Assembly (NCBI RefSeq): GCF_008312935.1
Contig: NZ_VSZO01000079.1
Location: 248,001 to 312,000, forward strand
Source: Roseiconus lacunae
Lineage (GTDB): Bacteria; Planctomycetota; Planctomycetia; Pirellulales; Pirellulaceae
Direction of reading: 5' to 3'
DNA: 64,000 nucleotides
Under the pieces are notes generated by a model that was not told the DNA's origin, made no database searches, and saw only the letters and a list, made by a program, of their open reading frames with translations. Both the position numbers and the translations under genes were made by a program. This document shows, piece after piece, positions 43,394 to 51,803 of the stretch. Every line of letters begins with the position of its first letter. Position 1 is the stretch's first letter.

Positions 43394-44725
43394 TTAGCAC
43401 TTACGGATCTTTTCCCGACCTTCGTTGACGGCATGCGTCGCGTTTCGTGTATCAATCACCAGCGCGCTGTGTTTGACGATGTGGTCGTAGTCAAATGCGG
43501 TGTGGTCGGTGGCGATCAAAACCGCATCTTGTGACGCCAAAAACTCCGCGCTCAGCTCTTGGCTTTCCATCGAAGGAAGGTCGTAGTTTCGGACCGAGGG
43601 CAACGACGAAACATGTGGGTCACTGAAAGTCAGTTCGGCGCCTTGTTCGAGTAGCAACTCCAATAATTCGAACGAAGGGCTTTCGCGAGCGTCGTCGACG
43701 TCCTTTTTATAGGCAACGCCCAGCATGCAAATCTTACTGCCATTGATCGGCTTGCGAAACTCGTTCAAGAATTCAGCGGTACGCGAAACAACGTAGCTTG
43801 GCATCGCACGGTTGACTTCTCCGGCAAGCTCGATGAATCGTGCCGTGCTGCCCTGCTTGCGAGCCAACCAGGAAAGATAAAAGGGATCGATCGGGATACA
43901 GTGACCGCCAAGCCCTGGGCCGGGGTAAAACGCCTGGAAACCAAACGGCTTTGTTTTGGCCGCGTTGATCACGTCCCAAACGTCGATGTCCATCTTGTCG
44001 AACAGCGTTTTGAGTTCGTTGACCAATGCAATGTTCACGGCGCGATAAATATTCTCAAGCACCTTTGCCGCTTCGGCGACTTCACAATTGCCGACCGGAA
44101 CGACGCCGGCAACCGCGGCACCATAGAGCGCCGAAGCGCACGCCAAGCTGTCGTCATTGATCGCACCGACGACTTTGGGGATCCCGGCGGCAGAGAAATC
44201 AGGATTGCCGGGGTCTTCGCGTTCGGGACTATACGCGACAAAGAAATCTTTCCCGGCGACCAAGCCACCTGACTCGAGGATCGGCACCATCACATCACGC
44301 GTGGTGGTAGGGTAGGTGGTGCTTTCCAGGACAACTAGTTGCCCTTTTCGCAACGACTTTGCGATCGATTGACAGGTTCCAACAACGTAAGACAGGTCGG
44401 GGTCGCGTGCCGAATCGAGAGGTGTCGGGACACAGATTAACAGCACATCCGGTTCGGATAAGCGGGTCATGTCGGCGCTGGCGTCGAACTTTTCCTTTGT
44501 CAACCACGCCTGGATTTTGTCGTTCCCGATGTGCTTGATATAGCTCTTTCCCGCTAGCAACGACTCGACTTTGGAGGCATCGACATCAAAACCAACGCAG
44601 CCAAATCCGGCATTAATAAACGCATCAATCAACGGCAAACCGACGTACCCGAGGCCGATGATCCCGACCGAGCAAGAGCGATCCTCGATGGACTGGACAA
44701 ATGTCTGACTGGTGACACTGGACAT
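43394..44725 (-). CDS. Nucleotide-sugar dehydrogenase (UDP-GlcNAc/UDP-GalNAc dehydrogenase-like)
   Basis: 443 residues from 44725. The N-terminal Rossmann motif is VGIIGLGYVGLPL. The central region has VLESTTYPTTTRDVM and VAYSPEREDPGN, and the active site GGHCIPIDPFYLSW contains the catalytic Cys; the C-terminal domain reads ILGVAYKKDVDDARESP-type (CMLGVAYKKDVDD). These enzymes oxidise C6 of a UDP-sugar in two NAD-dependent steps. The STTYPTTT/SPEREDPGN signature fits the UDP-N-acetylhexosamine (WbpA/WbpO-like) subgroup better than UDP-glucose dehydrogenase; exact substrate uncertain. The product feeds surface polysaccharide synthesis. Confidence 0.93.
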   Translation of the reverse strand: MSSVTSQTFVQSIEDRSCSVGIIGLGYVGLPLIDAFINAGFGCVGFDVDASKVESLLAGKSYIKHIGNDKIQAWLTKEKFDASADMTRLSEPDVLLICVPTPLDSARDPDLSYVVGTCQSIAKSLRKGQLVVLESTTYPTTTRDVMVPILESGGLVAGKDFFVAYSPEREDPGNPDFSAAGIPKVVGAINDDSLACASALYGAAVAGVVPVGNCEVAEAAKVLENIYRAVNIALVNELKTLFDKMDIDVWDVINAAKTKPFGFQAFYPGPGLGGHCIPIDPFYLSWLARKQGSTARFIELAGEVNRAMPSYVVSRTAEFLNEFRKPINGSKICMLGVAYKKDVDDARESPSFELLELLLEQGAELTFSDPHVSSLPSVRNYDLPSMESQELSAEFLASQDAVLIATDHTAFDYDHIVKHSALVIDTRNATHAVNEGREKIRKC

Positions 44726-44980
44726 GGCTATATCTAATTGAGCACGAAGTGGTTGGGGAAAGACACGGTGAGTGCGTTCGTTCAACCTCGTTTTGGGTTG
44801 CCGTGCGTTGGCCTCCGGGCGGCGACAAGCACGGAGCAAATGCCGTCGGCGGAGAGATCACGGCCCAAATTTATAGTTGCAACGAAGCACGAGTGGCGTG
44901 AGATGGCTGCGAAGCCGCTGCCGAGGCGCAAGTTTAACTGCGGTCCAACCGGTGGCTACCGGTGGTTGAGTGGCGTTTCT

Positions 44981-46168
44981 TTAGTAGCGCCGGACTCGAT
45001 TCACCAAGATCAACCCGATCGCGCCAAGTGCTACATTCCCTAGCCAAACACCATAGGGGGGGATTGCCCCGTCCTTGGCCTGGTTGAGTCCCAAGATAAA
45101 AAGTGGGTAGTACATCAAAAGCGTTGGCAAAAAGCAGCGTCCAAAAGTCGTCCAGTAGTCGCTGGTTCTGGAAATCATCGCCAGCGGCGCGCCGATCAGG
45201 ACAAAGAAAAAACAGCTAAATCCTTCGGCCAATCGCCGCCAAGGAGCGATCTTCAAACGCATCAACCGGCGTCGGCTGCCGTCCAATTTGGCTCGCATTT
45301 CGCTGCCTTTCGCTCCGGCAATTTCGTCATAACGACTCGTCAGGATCGAAAAACTGGTCTGGGCGGCTAACTCTCCGGTCGCGGCGTGGGTGCGGGTGTC
45401 TTGATTCAATCGTTCTTCACTGATTGCCCAAAGCGGTAGGTCGCCGGGGCGAGTCGTGCTCTGGTCTTGATCGCGAGGCGAATCGGAAAGTGGGATCGGA
45501 ATCCGCGTCGGGCCCGGGGCGAGCACCTGAAACGAATCCCCCCGAACACATCGGCCGTCGACCAGTATCAAAATCAGTTGCTCGCCGTCTGCGTCGAGAG
45601 ACAATTGCCCTTCGCGAGCCTCAAATTTCATCGTCTCTTCGGCACCGTGCATCGTCACCGTGGGATACTCAAGCCGCTTTCCATCGACGTTGCGAACGTG
45701 GATCGAGAAACGCTCGTCCGTGTACGAGTGTTGGCTTCGCATTTTGCGGTAAACAATGTCTTCGATGGAAAGCATCACAACTCGGTTCATTCCCGGGCGT
45801 CCCCAGGAAACCGCCAAATCACTGATGTACACCGCAAAGGGACTAAGCAAAAACGCGAAGACGATCGCGGGCTGAAGGATTCGCAGCGGTGAGATTCCCG
45901 ACGCCTTAACCGTCGAGACCTCTCCGTCGCCCGCCATCCGCCCATAGACGCAGGAAACGGCAAATAAGGCGGTTGCCGGAAACGCGAATTGCAGCGAAAC
46001 AGGCAGCAGAAACGGCAGCAACTGAACGATCGCCAGCGGTCCCAATCCCTCGCGCAGCAACGTCCGTCCGACGCCAATCAGTAGGATTAACATCGTCAAA
46101 GCGATCAAAGCGACGACGAAAATCTTCATGATTTCCGCCAGGATGTAGCGTGTCAGCCGCGTGGGCAT
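44981..46168 (-). CDS. LptF/LptG family permease
   Basis: 395 residues. MPTRLTRYILAEIMKIFVVALIALTMLILLIGVG and LPVSLQFAFPATALFAVSCVYGRMAGDGEVSTVKASGISPLRILQP form the first membrane half with the coupling helix; FAVYISDLAVSWGRPGMNRVV leads into a periplasmic beta-jellyroll domain (about 120-280). The C-terminal half has CFFFVLIGAPLAMISR and two further helices. This is the inner-membrane part of the LPS transport machine that, with LptB, extracts LPS. The single copy here resembles LptF; LptG may be elsewhere. Divergent from the secretin-like gene. Confidence 0.9.
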   Translation of the reverse strand: MPTRLTRYILAEIMKIFVVALIALTMLILLIGVGRTLLREGLGPLAIVQLLPFLLPVSLQFAFPATALFAVSCVYGRMAGDGEVSTVKASGISPLRILQPAIVFAFLLSPFAVYISDLAVSWGRPGMNRVVMLSIEDIVYRKMRSQHSYTDERFSIHVRNVDGKRLEYPTVTMHGAEETMKFEAREGQLSLDADGEQLILILVDGRCVRGDSFQVLAPGPTRIPIPLSDSPRDQDQSTTRPGDLPLWAISEERLNQDTRTHAATGELAAQTSFSILTSRYDEIAGAKGSEMRAKLDGSRRRLMRLKIAPWRRLAEGFSCFFFVLIGAPLAMISRTSDYWTTFGRCFLPTLLMYYPLFILGLNQAKDGAIPPYGVWLGNVALGAIGLILVNRVRRY

Positions 46169-46545
46169 CCCAAATTCTTAGTTTGACCTGGTACCAAAGG
46201 GGCCGACCGATCGAAAAACAGGCGACGACGCGCCGGCCGCGGCGAATCCCGCACATTTTTCGTGACATCGTATTGCGAGCGTCACTTTCGCACTTCGATC
46301 GGTGCACAGATTTCGACGCCGAAAACTAGCAAGACAACCAACGATGCGGATAGATGGATTTTTCGGTGAAAATTAGCGTCCGGGGCACCTAAAAGAGACA
46401 TAATGTCTATCCTGGTCGCTCATTGTCTTATGAAAGGTTGCTGATCCCTCTGGAATGATTGGACTGGCGCCCCCAAACCAGCCATACTGGCGATGGTCCG
46501 TCCCGTGTTTTCTCTCGTTGAATCCTGAACTCCTCCAAGTTTCGC
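46169..46545. other. Divergent intergenic region
   Basis: 377 bases between the LptF/G gene and the secretin-like gene. It contains a 13-bp palindrome AGACAT-A-ATGTCT (46396-46408) followed by TATCCT, possibly an operator/promoter. No gene is supported. Confidence 0.45.
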
Positions 46546-49500
46546 ATGCGAATCCCTGCTTTTCTTGTCGCAGTCATGCTGTTCGGCGCTCCCCTGTCGC
46601 AAGCTCAGACGGCCACGATCGTCGGGCCAGACGGAAAACCGAGACAGATCGCAGTTCCGCAAGGCATGCCGCCGGGAGCTAAACCGCCGGGGCAGCCGCC
46701 AAAACCAGGCGAAAAGCCTGACGAAAAGGACGCGGGGAAAAATGGTGGTGCCGACAAAAAGGGGGAGCCACCGGAACCGAAAATTATCCGTCGAGGCGAC
46801 CAGAAACCTGGTGACGCCAACCCTGAGGAACTAAAAGCCACTGTTGGCGAAGATGGCCGAGTCGCGTTTCAGTTTCGCAATCAACCTTGGGTCGACCTCG
46901 TTCAGTGGTTGGCTCAGATTGCCGACCAGCCGCTGGATTGGCAAGAATTGCCAGCCGATCGCGTTAACTTGCGATCCCCCGGACGCTACACGGTCGAGCA
47001 AACAAAGGATTTGTTCAACCGGCACTTGCTGGCCCGCGGATACACGTTGCTGGACATGCCTGGTGGGATCACGGTGGCGAAAACACAAGGGATCAACCCC
47101 GCGATGGTCCCACGCGTCACCGAATCGCAATTGGAAGGATTGTCGCCGCACACATTTGTTCGTATCTCCTTGGAAACCGGCTGGCTATCAAGTGAAAAAA
47201 TGGCTGCCGAGTTAAAGCCGATGGTCAGTAGTAACGGTCAGTTGACTGCGTTATCGACCACCAACCGGCTCGAAGCGATGGACGCAGCGATCAATCTTCA
47301 ACAGATCGCTAAGTTGCTCTCACAAGAACGTAACGATTCCAGCCGCGAAGCGTTGGCGCCAGAATTCAAGCTGCGTCATATCCCCGCCGAATCGGCGAAG
47401 AAAATGCTGGAAGAGTTTTTAGGCGTTCAGAAGAAGCAGGCTGCGCCAATGTCGCCGCAGCAAATGCAGATGATGCAGCAGATGGCTCGGCAAAACGGTG
47501 GTCGTCCTCCGACAGCTCAAAAAGAACCTGACATCTCGATCGTCGCCAACACTCGCCAGAATTCTGTCTTCATCCGAGCTCCCATTGATCGGATCGCGGT
47601 GGCAACAGAGTTCTTGACTCGAATCGACGTTCCCGGCAAGAGCATCACTTCTTTGTCCGACGTGGAATCACGCGTCGAAGTCTTTCATCTTTATACGATC
47701 AATCCGGAAAAGTTGATCGAAATCATTGCCGAAATGAATGTGCTTGAACCGGGCACGCGAATCCGATCGGACGAAACGAACCGCGCGATCATTGTGTCTG
47801 GTTCGGCAGCCGATCGGTACATTATCGAGCGGTTGATCCAGCGGCTCGACGGAAGTGGTCGAACGTTCGAGGTTCTTCAACTCCGTCGTTTGGAAGCGAC
47901 CGAAGTTGCCGAGTCGATTTCGTTTTTGATGGGCAAGGACAAAGACGATGACGACAACAACAACTCGCGGCGATACTTCTATTACGGCTTCGGTGGCAAC
48001 GACGATAAAGACAAAAACAAAGACGAATTCCGGGTCGCCGCTAATGCTCGCTACCGACAAGTCTTGCTGTGGGCGAACGAGTCTGAGATGGAGCAGGTGC
48101 GAAACCTGTTGATCAAACTCGGTGAACTGCCTCCGCCCGGCGGGAGTCGTAGCATGGTGCGACGAATCGATGCGTCGTCGGCGCCGGAAACGTATGAGTA
48201 CTTGCTTCGCTTGCAGCAACAGTGGTCGCAGATTTCCAACACGCCGCTTTCCTTGCCCAACTCCGATCAATTCGTCGATCCGATACTCGGCACCGAGAAC
48301 ACCGAGGAAGAAAAGGAAACAGAATCACCTGAGGATGGTGATCCATCTGCGCCGACAAGCTCCGATGACCTCGAAGCGCGACGTCGGCGATTCGAACGAC
48401 AAACGGTTTCGCGAGTGTTCGTTACGACGGAGGAAGCCAGCGAGGCCGGCAGTGAAGTTGAAAAAGGCCAACAGGACGAAGCGCCCGCCGGTGCGACCGA
48501 AGGCGTTGATCCACAGTCGCCGGACATTCGATCGCAGATTCAATCTTCTAAAGACTTTGATCGATTGTTTCGCAAAACGATACCGCAGCCAACGGAACCA
48601 TCCGCAGCGTCCGATGCCGCTGCTGACCCATCGATTCGAATTGAATTGGACGAAGACGGAAACTTGGTGATCGTCGGCTCGGACCCCAAGGCCCTTGATC
48701 AGCTTGAAAACTTGATGCTGCAATTCGCCCCGCCCAAGCGACCGTACCACGTCTTCAAGATCAAGCATCAATCCGCCGGATATGTTCAGCTGAACCTCGA
48801 AGAGTACTTTGAAAAGGAAGATGAAGAAGAAGATTCCGGGTCGAGCTTCTTTCGGTACATTTATGGCATCGGTAACGACGACGACAAAGGCCCGGCAGGT
48901 TTGGGCAAAGAAAACAAGCTTCGCTTTGTTTATGACCCCGACACGAACACAATCGTCGTCAGCGGAGCCACTTCGTCACAACTGAAAACAATTAGTGAGT
49001 TAATCAAGCTTTGGGACGTCGCCGAACCGGTCAATAAGCGACGGATGCGCTACACAAAGCTTGTGAAGGTTGAGTACGGTAGCGCGGCGAGCATCGCCGA
49101 AACGGTCAAAGAAGCCTATCGAGACTTGCTTAGCAGTAACGACAAGACGTTCAATAAAGGAGGCAACGCAGGGGGCGGAAATCAGCCCGGAGCCGCCGGG
49201 CCGTCGAAATCTTCCGGACGCGATCGCCAATCCGGTAGTGGCTTGATCGATAGTGAGAATGGTCGCGACGGTGGCGACGTCGACTTTTCTTTTAAGGGAA
49301 AGCTGTCGATGGGAGTCGATGAGGTCGGTAACACGCTGCTGGTGAGCGCCGAAGGTGAGCCGTTGCTTGAATTGGTCATTCAAATGATCAATCAGTTGGA
49401 TATGGCTGCCAAGCCTGCTGGCGATATGCAGATCATTTCGGTCTCTGGTAAAACCAGTAATGACGCGATTGAGAAAGTTTTGGAAGCGTTCAGTGGGCGT

Positions 49501-49623
49501 GCACGACAAGGGGCCCAAGCAAACGCACCGAATCAACCATCGCCACCGAATCCGAATCCTCAGTTCAACCCCGGACAACCGGCATTCAATCCGAACTTCA
49601 ACCGCCGCCGCGGGCCACGCTAG
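46546..49623 (+). CDS. Large secretin N-domain (NolW-like) repeat protein
   Basis: 1025 residues with a signal peptide (MRIPAFLVAVMLFGAPLSQA) and a Pro/Lys/Gly-rich spacer. An STN-like domain (about 100-165: VAFQFRNQPWVDLVQWLAQIADQPLDW) is followed by several NolW/secretin-N modules: FKLRHIPAESAKKMLEEFLG, VEVFHLYTINPEKLIEIIAEM...RAIIVSGSAADRYIIERLIQRLDG, FEVLQLRRLEATEVAESISFLMG, HVFKIKHQSAGYVQLNLEEYF and YTKLVKVEYGSAASIAETVKEAY. Acidic insertions (KDDDDNNN, EDEEEDSG) interrupt them. The C-terminal beta-barrel secretin domain is absent; the chain ends in a Pro/Asn-rich tail. Probably a periplasmic platform or adaptor. Confidence 0.85.
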   Translation: MRIPAFLVAVMLFGAPLSQAQTATIVGPDGKPRQIAVPQGMPPGAKPPGQPPKPGEKPDEKDAGKNGGADKKGEPPEPKIIRRGDQKPGDANPEELKATVGEDGRVAFQFRNQPWVDLVQWLAQIADQPLDWQELPADRVNLRSPGRYTVEQTKDLFNRHLLARGYTLLDMPGGITVAKTQGINPAMVPRVTESQLEGLSPHTFVRISLETGWLSSEKMAAELKPMVSSNGQLTALSTTNRLEAMDAAINLQQIAKLLSQERNDSSREALAPEFKLRHIPAESAKKMLEEFLGVQKKQAAPMSPQQMQMMQQMARQNGGRPPTAQKEPDISIVANTRQNSVFIRAPIDRIAVATEFLTRIDVPGKSITSLSDVESRVEVFHLYTINPEKLIEIIAEMNVLEPGTRIRSDETNRAIIVSGSAADRYIIERLIQRLDGSGRTFEVLQLRRLEATEVAESISFLMGKDKDDDDNNNSRRYFYYGFGGNDDKDKNKDEFRVAANARYRQVLLWANESEMEQVRNLLIKLGELPPPGGSRSMVRRIDASSAPETYEYLLRLQQQWSQISNTPLSLPNSDQFVDPILGTENTEEEKETESPEDGDPSAPTSSDDLEARRRRFERQTVSRVFVTTEEASEAGSEVEKGQQDEAPAGATEGVDPQSPDIRSQIQSSKDFDRLFRKTIPQPTEPSAASDAAADPSIRIELDEDGNLVIVGSDPKALDQLENLMLQFAPPKRPYHVFKIKHQSAGYVQLNLEEYFEKEDEEEDSGSSFFRYIYGIGNDDDKGPAGLGKENKLRFVYDPDTNTIVVSGATSSQLKTISELIKLWDVAEPVNKRRMRYTKLVKVEYGSAASIAETVKEAYRDLLSSNDKTFNKGGNAGGGNQPGAAGPSKSSGRDRQSGSGLIDSENGRDGGDVDFSFKGKLSMGVDEVGNTLLVSAEGEPLLELVIQMINQLDMAAKPAGDMQIISVSGKTSNDAIEKVLEAFSGRARQGAQANAPNQPSPPNPNPQFNPGQPAFNPNFNRRRGPR

Positions 49624-49760
49624 CATCACGTACTTCAGCCCGCCGTGACCAGCGGTTTTTCGCTGGCACAAGAGCTTTGCAGTTCGGCTTACGTGTAAAG
49701 CAGTTTGTCTGTGGGCGGAGGGCTGGCGTTTTAATAGCAAAGTGCCGTGTTTGCTCTCGC

Positions 49761-51230
49761 TTATGTCAATCGGATTCTCTGCAGGCATTGGACCAGTTGG
49801 TCCTGTGCTGCGTTGTTCGCCAGCAACGCTCGATGATCGATCAGGCAAACTTGTTCTCCAAGTTGCTCGCAGCGCCGGAGCTCACCGATTCGATCACATC
49901 GACGACGACTGCTGCGGTGCATCGAACGGAAACCGTCGCCAGCCGGGATACCCGCCTCGTGTAGCTCTGCTAGCAAGCTATCGCGACAATGGGACAGGAA
50001 AGCAAGCTTGTAGCACGTCGCATCAGGTGGGGGACAGACCCCAAGCATCGAATCGCTTAGCCAGCTGACCTCATCGGCCAACCGAGCAATCGTCTGAGCG
50101 CGTTGTAGGTTACATAGATGCAGGCGACAGAGTTGAGGAAGCAATGCAGCCGCTTGTAGTGGGCTGACGGGGGCCGCATCACTGGGGCGATCGAGCAAGG
50201 CGTTTAACTTGCTGGCAATCCTGACGTCGGACGTCACGATTGCCCCTCCATTTCCCGCGGTCAGCGGTTTGCTGCCACCGAAAGAGAGGACTCCTAGGCT
50301 TCCGTGACTACCCGCGAATCGACCGGAGATTGGCATCAGCGGAGTTTGGCAGGCATCCTCGATCCATTGCCAATTATTTTGCTTGCAGATCCGACCGATG
50401 GCCTCGACGTCCGCAGGGATGCCATACAGGTGGGAAACCACGACCGCTTTGATATCGGCTGGATTGAGTTTGTTGAGTTGATCGGGGTCGAGTGAATAGC
50501 CGGTTGGATCGGCGTCGATTAGCAGCGGTCGAGCACCGATGGATTCGATCGCTCGCAAATTTCCAGGGTAATCGTATCCGCACACGGCGACTCGATCTCC
50601 GGAGCCGACGTTAAGTGCTCGCAGTCCAAGCTCAACGCCAAGCGATCCGCTACTGACCAGTCTGCAATGCGACGCCGGCTCCGCCGCAACCTCTTCGTTC
50701 ATTGCCATCAAAACGACTTCACGGAGCACGTCCGGGGACACAGCAGGGCAGAGCATTTCCGGGGACACAGCAGACCTTGGGCCATGAGGAGAGAACCCGG
50801 GGGACACAGCATCCGGCTCGACATCTCCCGCCGCTCCGTCCCCCCATTTGCCATCAATCGGTGCTCTGTCCCCGGTGGGTGCTCTGTCCCCGGTGGGTGC
50901 TCTGTCCCCGGTGGGTGCTCTGTCCCCGGTGGGTGCTCTGTCCCCGGTGGGTGCTCTGTCCCCGGTGGGTACTCTGTCCCCGGTGGGTAAATTGCTTGCA
51001 ACGGCGGGGGGGGGGGTGAGGTCGGCGGAGCTTAGATTTGCTAGTATCCGGCGAAGGGTGTCGACTTGGGGGCTCTGATAGCTACCCCACCAGCCCTGGA
51101 GAATGCATTGCTCAACCGATGCCCGAATCTCGGGCCAATCGGGCGGCCAAGCCGGCAAAACGGCCCCCAAACCGGAAAAGCCGTCAAACTTAGTTGTAGG
51201 CTGGGCTTGTGACCGATTTTGCCCTTCCAT
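49761..51230 (-). CDS. DegT/DnrJ/EryC1-type aminotransferase with repeat-containing insertion
   Basis: 489 residues from ATG 51230. The N-terminal part has LPAWPPDWPEIRASVEQCILQGWWGSYQSPQVDTLRRIL, and the PLP fold resumes at ASHCRLVSSGSLGVELGLRAL, VAVCGYDYPGNLRAIESIGARPLLIDADPTGYSLD, WIEDACQTPL and SFGGSKPLTAGNGGAIVT, with Lys of GGSK as the likely internal aldimine. Between them lies a roughly 95-residue insertion: a proline run (TPPP) encoded by an 11-base C tract, then seven copies of PTGDR(A/V), then a linker. Such enzymes aminate nucleotide-linked sugars or act in surface polysaccharide synthesis. Divergent from yajC. Confidence 0.8.
   Translation of the reverse strand: MEGQNRSQAQPTTKFDGFSGLGAVLPAWPPDWPEIRASVEQCILQGWWGSYQSPQVDTLRRILANLSSADLTPPPAVASNLPTGDRVPTGDRAPTGDRAPTGDRAPTGDRAPTGDRAPTGDRAPIDGKWGDGAAGDVEPDAVSPGFSPHGPRSAVSPEMLCPAVSPDVLREVVLMAMNEEVAAEPASHCRLVSSGSLGVELGLRALNVGSGDRVAVCGYDYPGNLRAIESIGARPLLIDADPTGYSLDPDQLNKLNPADIKAVVVSHLYGIPADVEAIGRICKQNNWQWIEDACQTPLMPISGRFAGSHGSLGVLSFGGSKPLTAGNGGAIVTSDVRIASKLNALLDRPSDAAPVSPLQAAALLPQLCRLHLCNLQRAQTIARLADEVSWLSDSMLGVCPPPDATCYKLAFLSHCRDSLLAELHEAGIPAGDGFRSMHRSSRRRCDRIGELRRCEQLGEQVCLIDHRALLANNAAQDQLVQCLQRIRLT
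50734..50811 (+). repeat. Three direct copies of GGGGACACAGCA
   Basis: GGGGACACAGCA occurs at 50734-50745, 50761-50772 and 50800-50811, inside the aminotransferase insertion. The neighbouring 18-bp repeat contains a near-identical motif (GGGGACAGAGCA) in the opposite orientation. Confidence 0.8.
50861..50986 (+). repeat. 18-bp tandem repeat, seven units (VNTR)
   Basis: The unit GTGCTCTGTCCCCGGTGG is repeated seven times without gaps; the last unit has GTAC for GTGC. On the coding (minus) strand each unit encodes six residues, PTGDRA, with PTGDRV in the first. A multiple of three keeps the aminotransferase in frame whatever the copy number. Residues 82-124 of the protein. Confidence 0.97.
51006..51016 (+). 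repeat. 11-base G homopolymer in a coding region
   Basis: Eleven consecutive G (C on the coding strand) fall at residues about 72-75 of the aminotransferase. A change of one base would shift the frame before the catalytic region. Confidence 0.95.
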
Positions 51231-51292
51231 ATCATGCCGCACTTGTATTTTGCCCGCAAAGCTACCGAATTGTCCCCCCTCCGGTCCGGATA

Positions 51293-51670
51293 GTGATCCA
51301 AACCGCCTTCGAACTCGCCCCAACACTTCTGCTCTTCGCCGAAGAGGCTGTTGCGCCTGAGGATAAATCCCTGCTGGTGCACATGCTCGAAGGTCCGTGG
51401 ATTCTAATCATCGGATTCGTTGCGATTTTCTACGTCACTTACGTTATTCCCGAAAGGCGACGTAAAGCGGACGAAGTCAAACGCCTAGCGGCGATCACCA
51501 AAGGCAGTCGTGTCGTTACCGTTGGCGGCCTGCACGGAACGGTGGTCAACGCCAGCGCCGACGGCGACGTGATGACGCTAAAACTGGATGAAAGCGGCAA
51601 CGTGCGGGTCAAGGTGAGTCGTTGGGCACTGACGGCTGTCGACGAGAAAAAAGAAAAGGACAGCGAGTAG
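51293..51670 (+). CDS. yajC: Preprotein translocase subunit YajC
   Basis: Starting at GTG 51293 gives 125 residues; ATG 51383 and a more distant GTG at 51209 are alternatives. The diagnostic part is WILIIGFVAIFYVTYVIPERRRKADEVKRLAAITKGSRVVTVGGLHGTVVNAS, a single transmembrane helix followed by the small beta domain of YajC. YajC accompanies SecDF in the Sec holotranslocon. secDF follows 133 bases downstream on the same strand, the classical gene order. Confidence 0.9.
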   Translation: MIQTAFELAPTLLLFAEEAVAPEDKSLLVHMLEGPWILIIGFVAIFYVTYVIPERRRKADEVKRLAAITKGSRVVTVGGLHGTVVNASADGDVMTLKLDESGNVRVKVSRWALTAVDEKKEKDSE

Positions 51671-51803
51671 CCCAAAGAATTTGAGCGTAATTCCGAATGG
51701 TTGCCGGTGGCCATCTCGGCAAGCAAAATCAATGCCCGGCGGGTTGAAATAAATCAATTGGGCGACTCGCCCTTCAATTACACATCTTTTTAGAACGCCT
51801 ACT

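Noticed and set aside
50861-50986. CRISPR-like array of short repeats
   Set aside because: The units are 18 bp and directly adjacent with no spacers, and they are in frame inside a gene. This is a coding tandem repeat, not a CRISPR.
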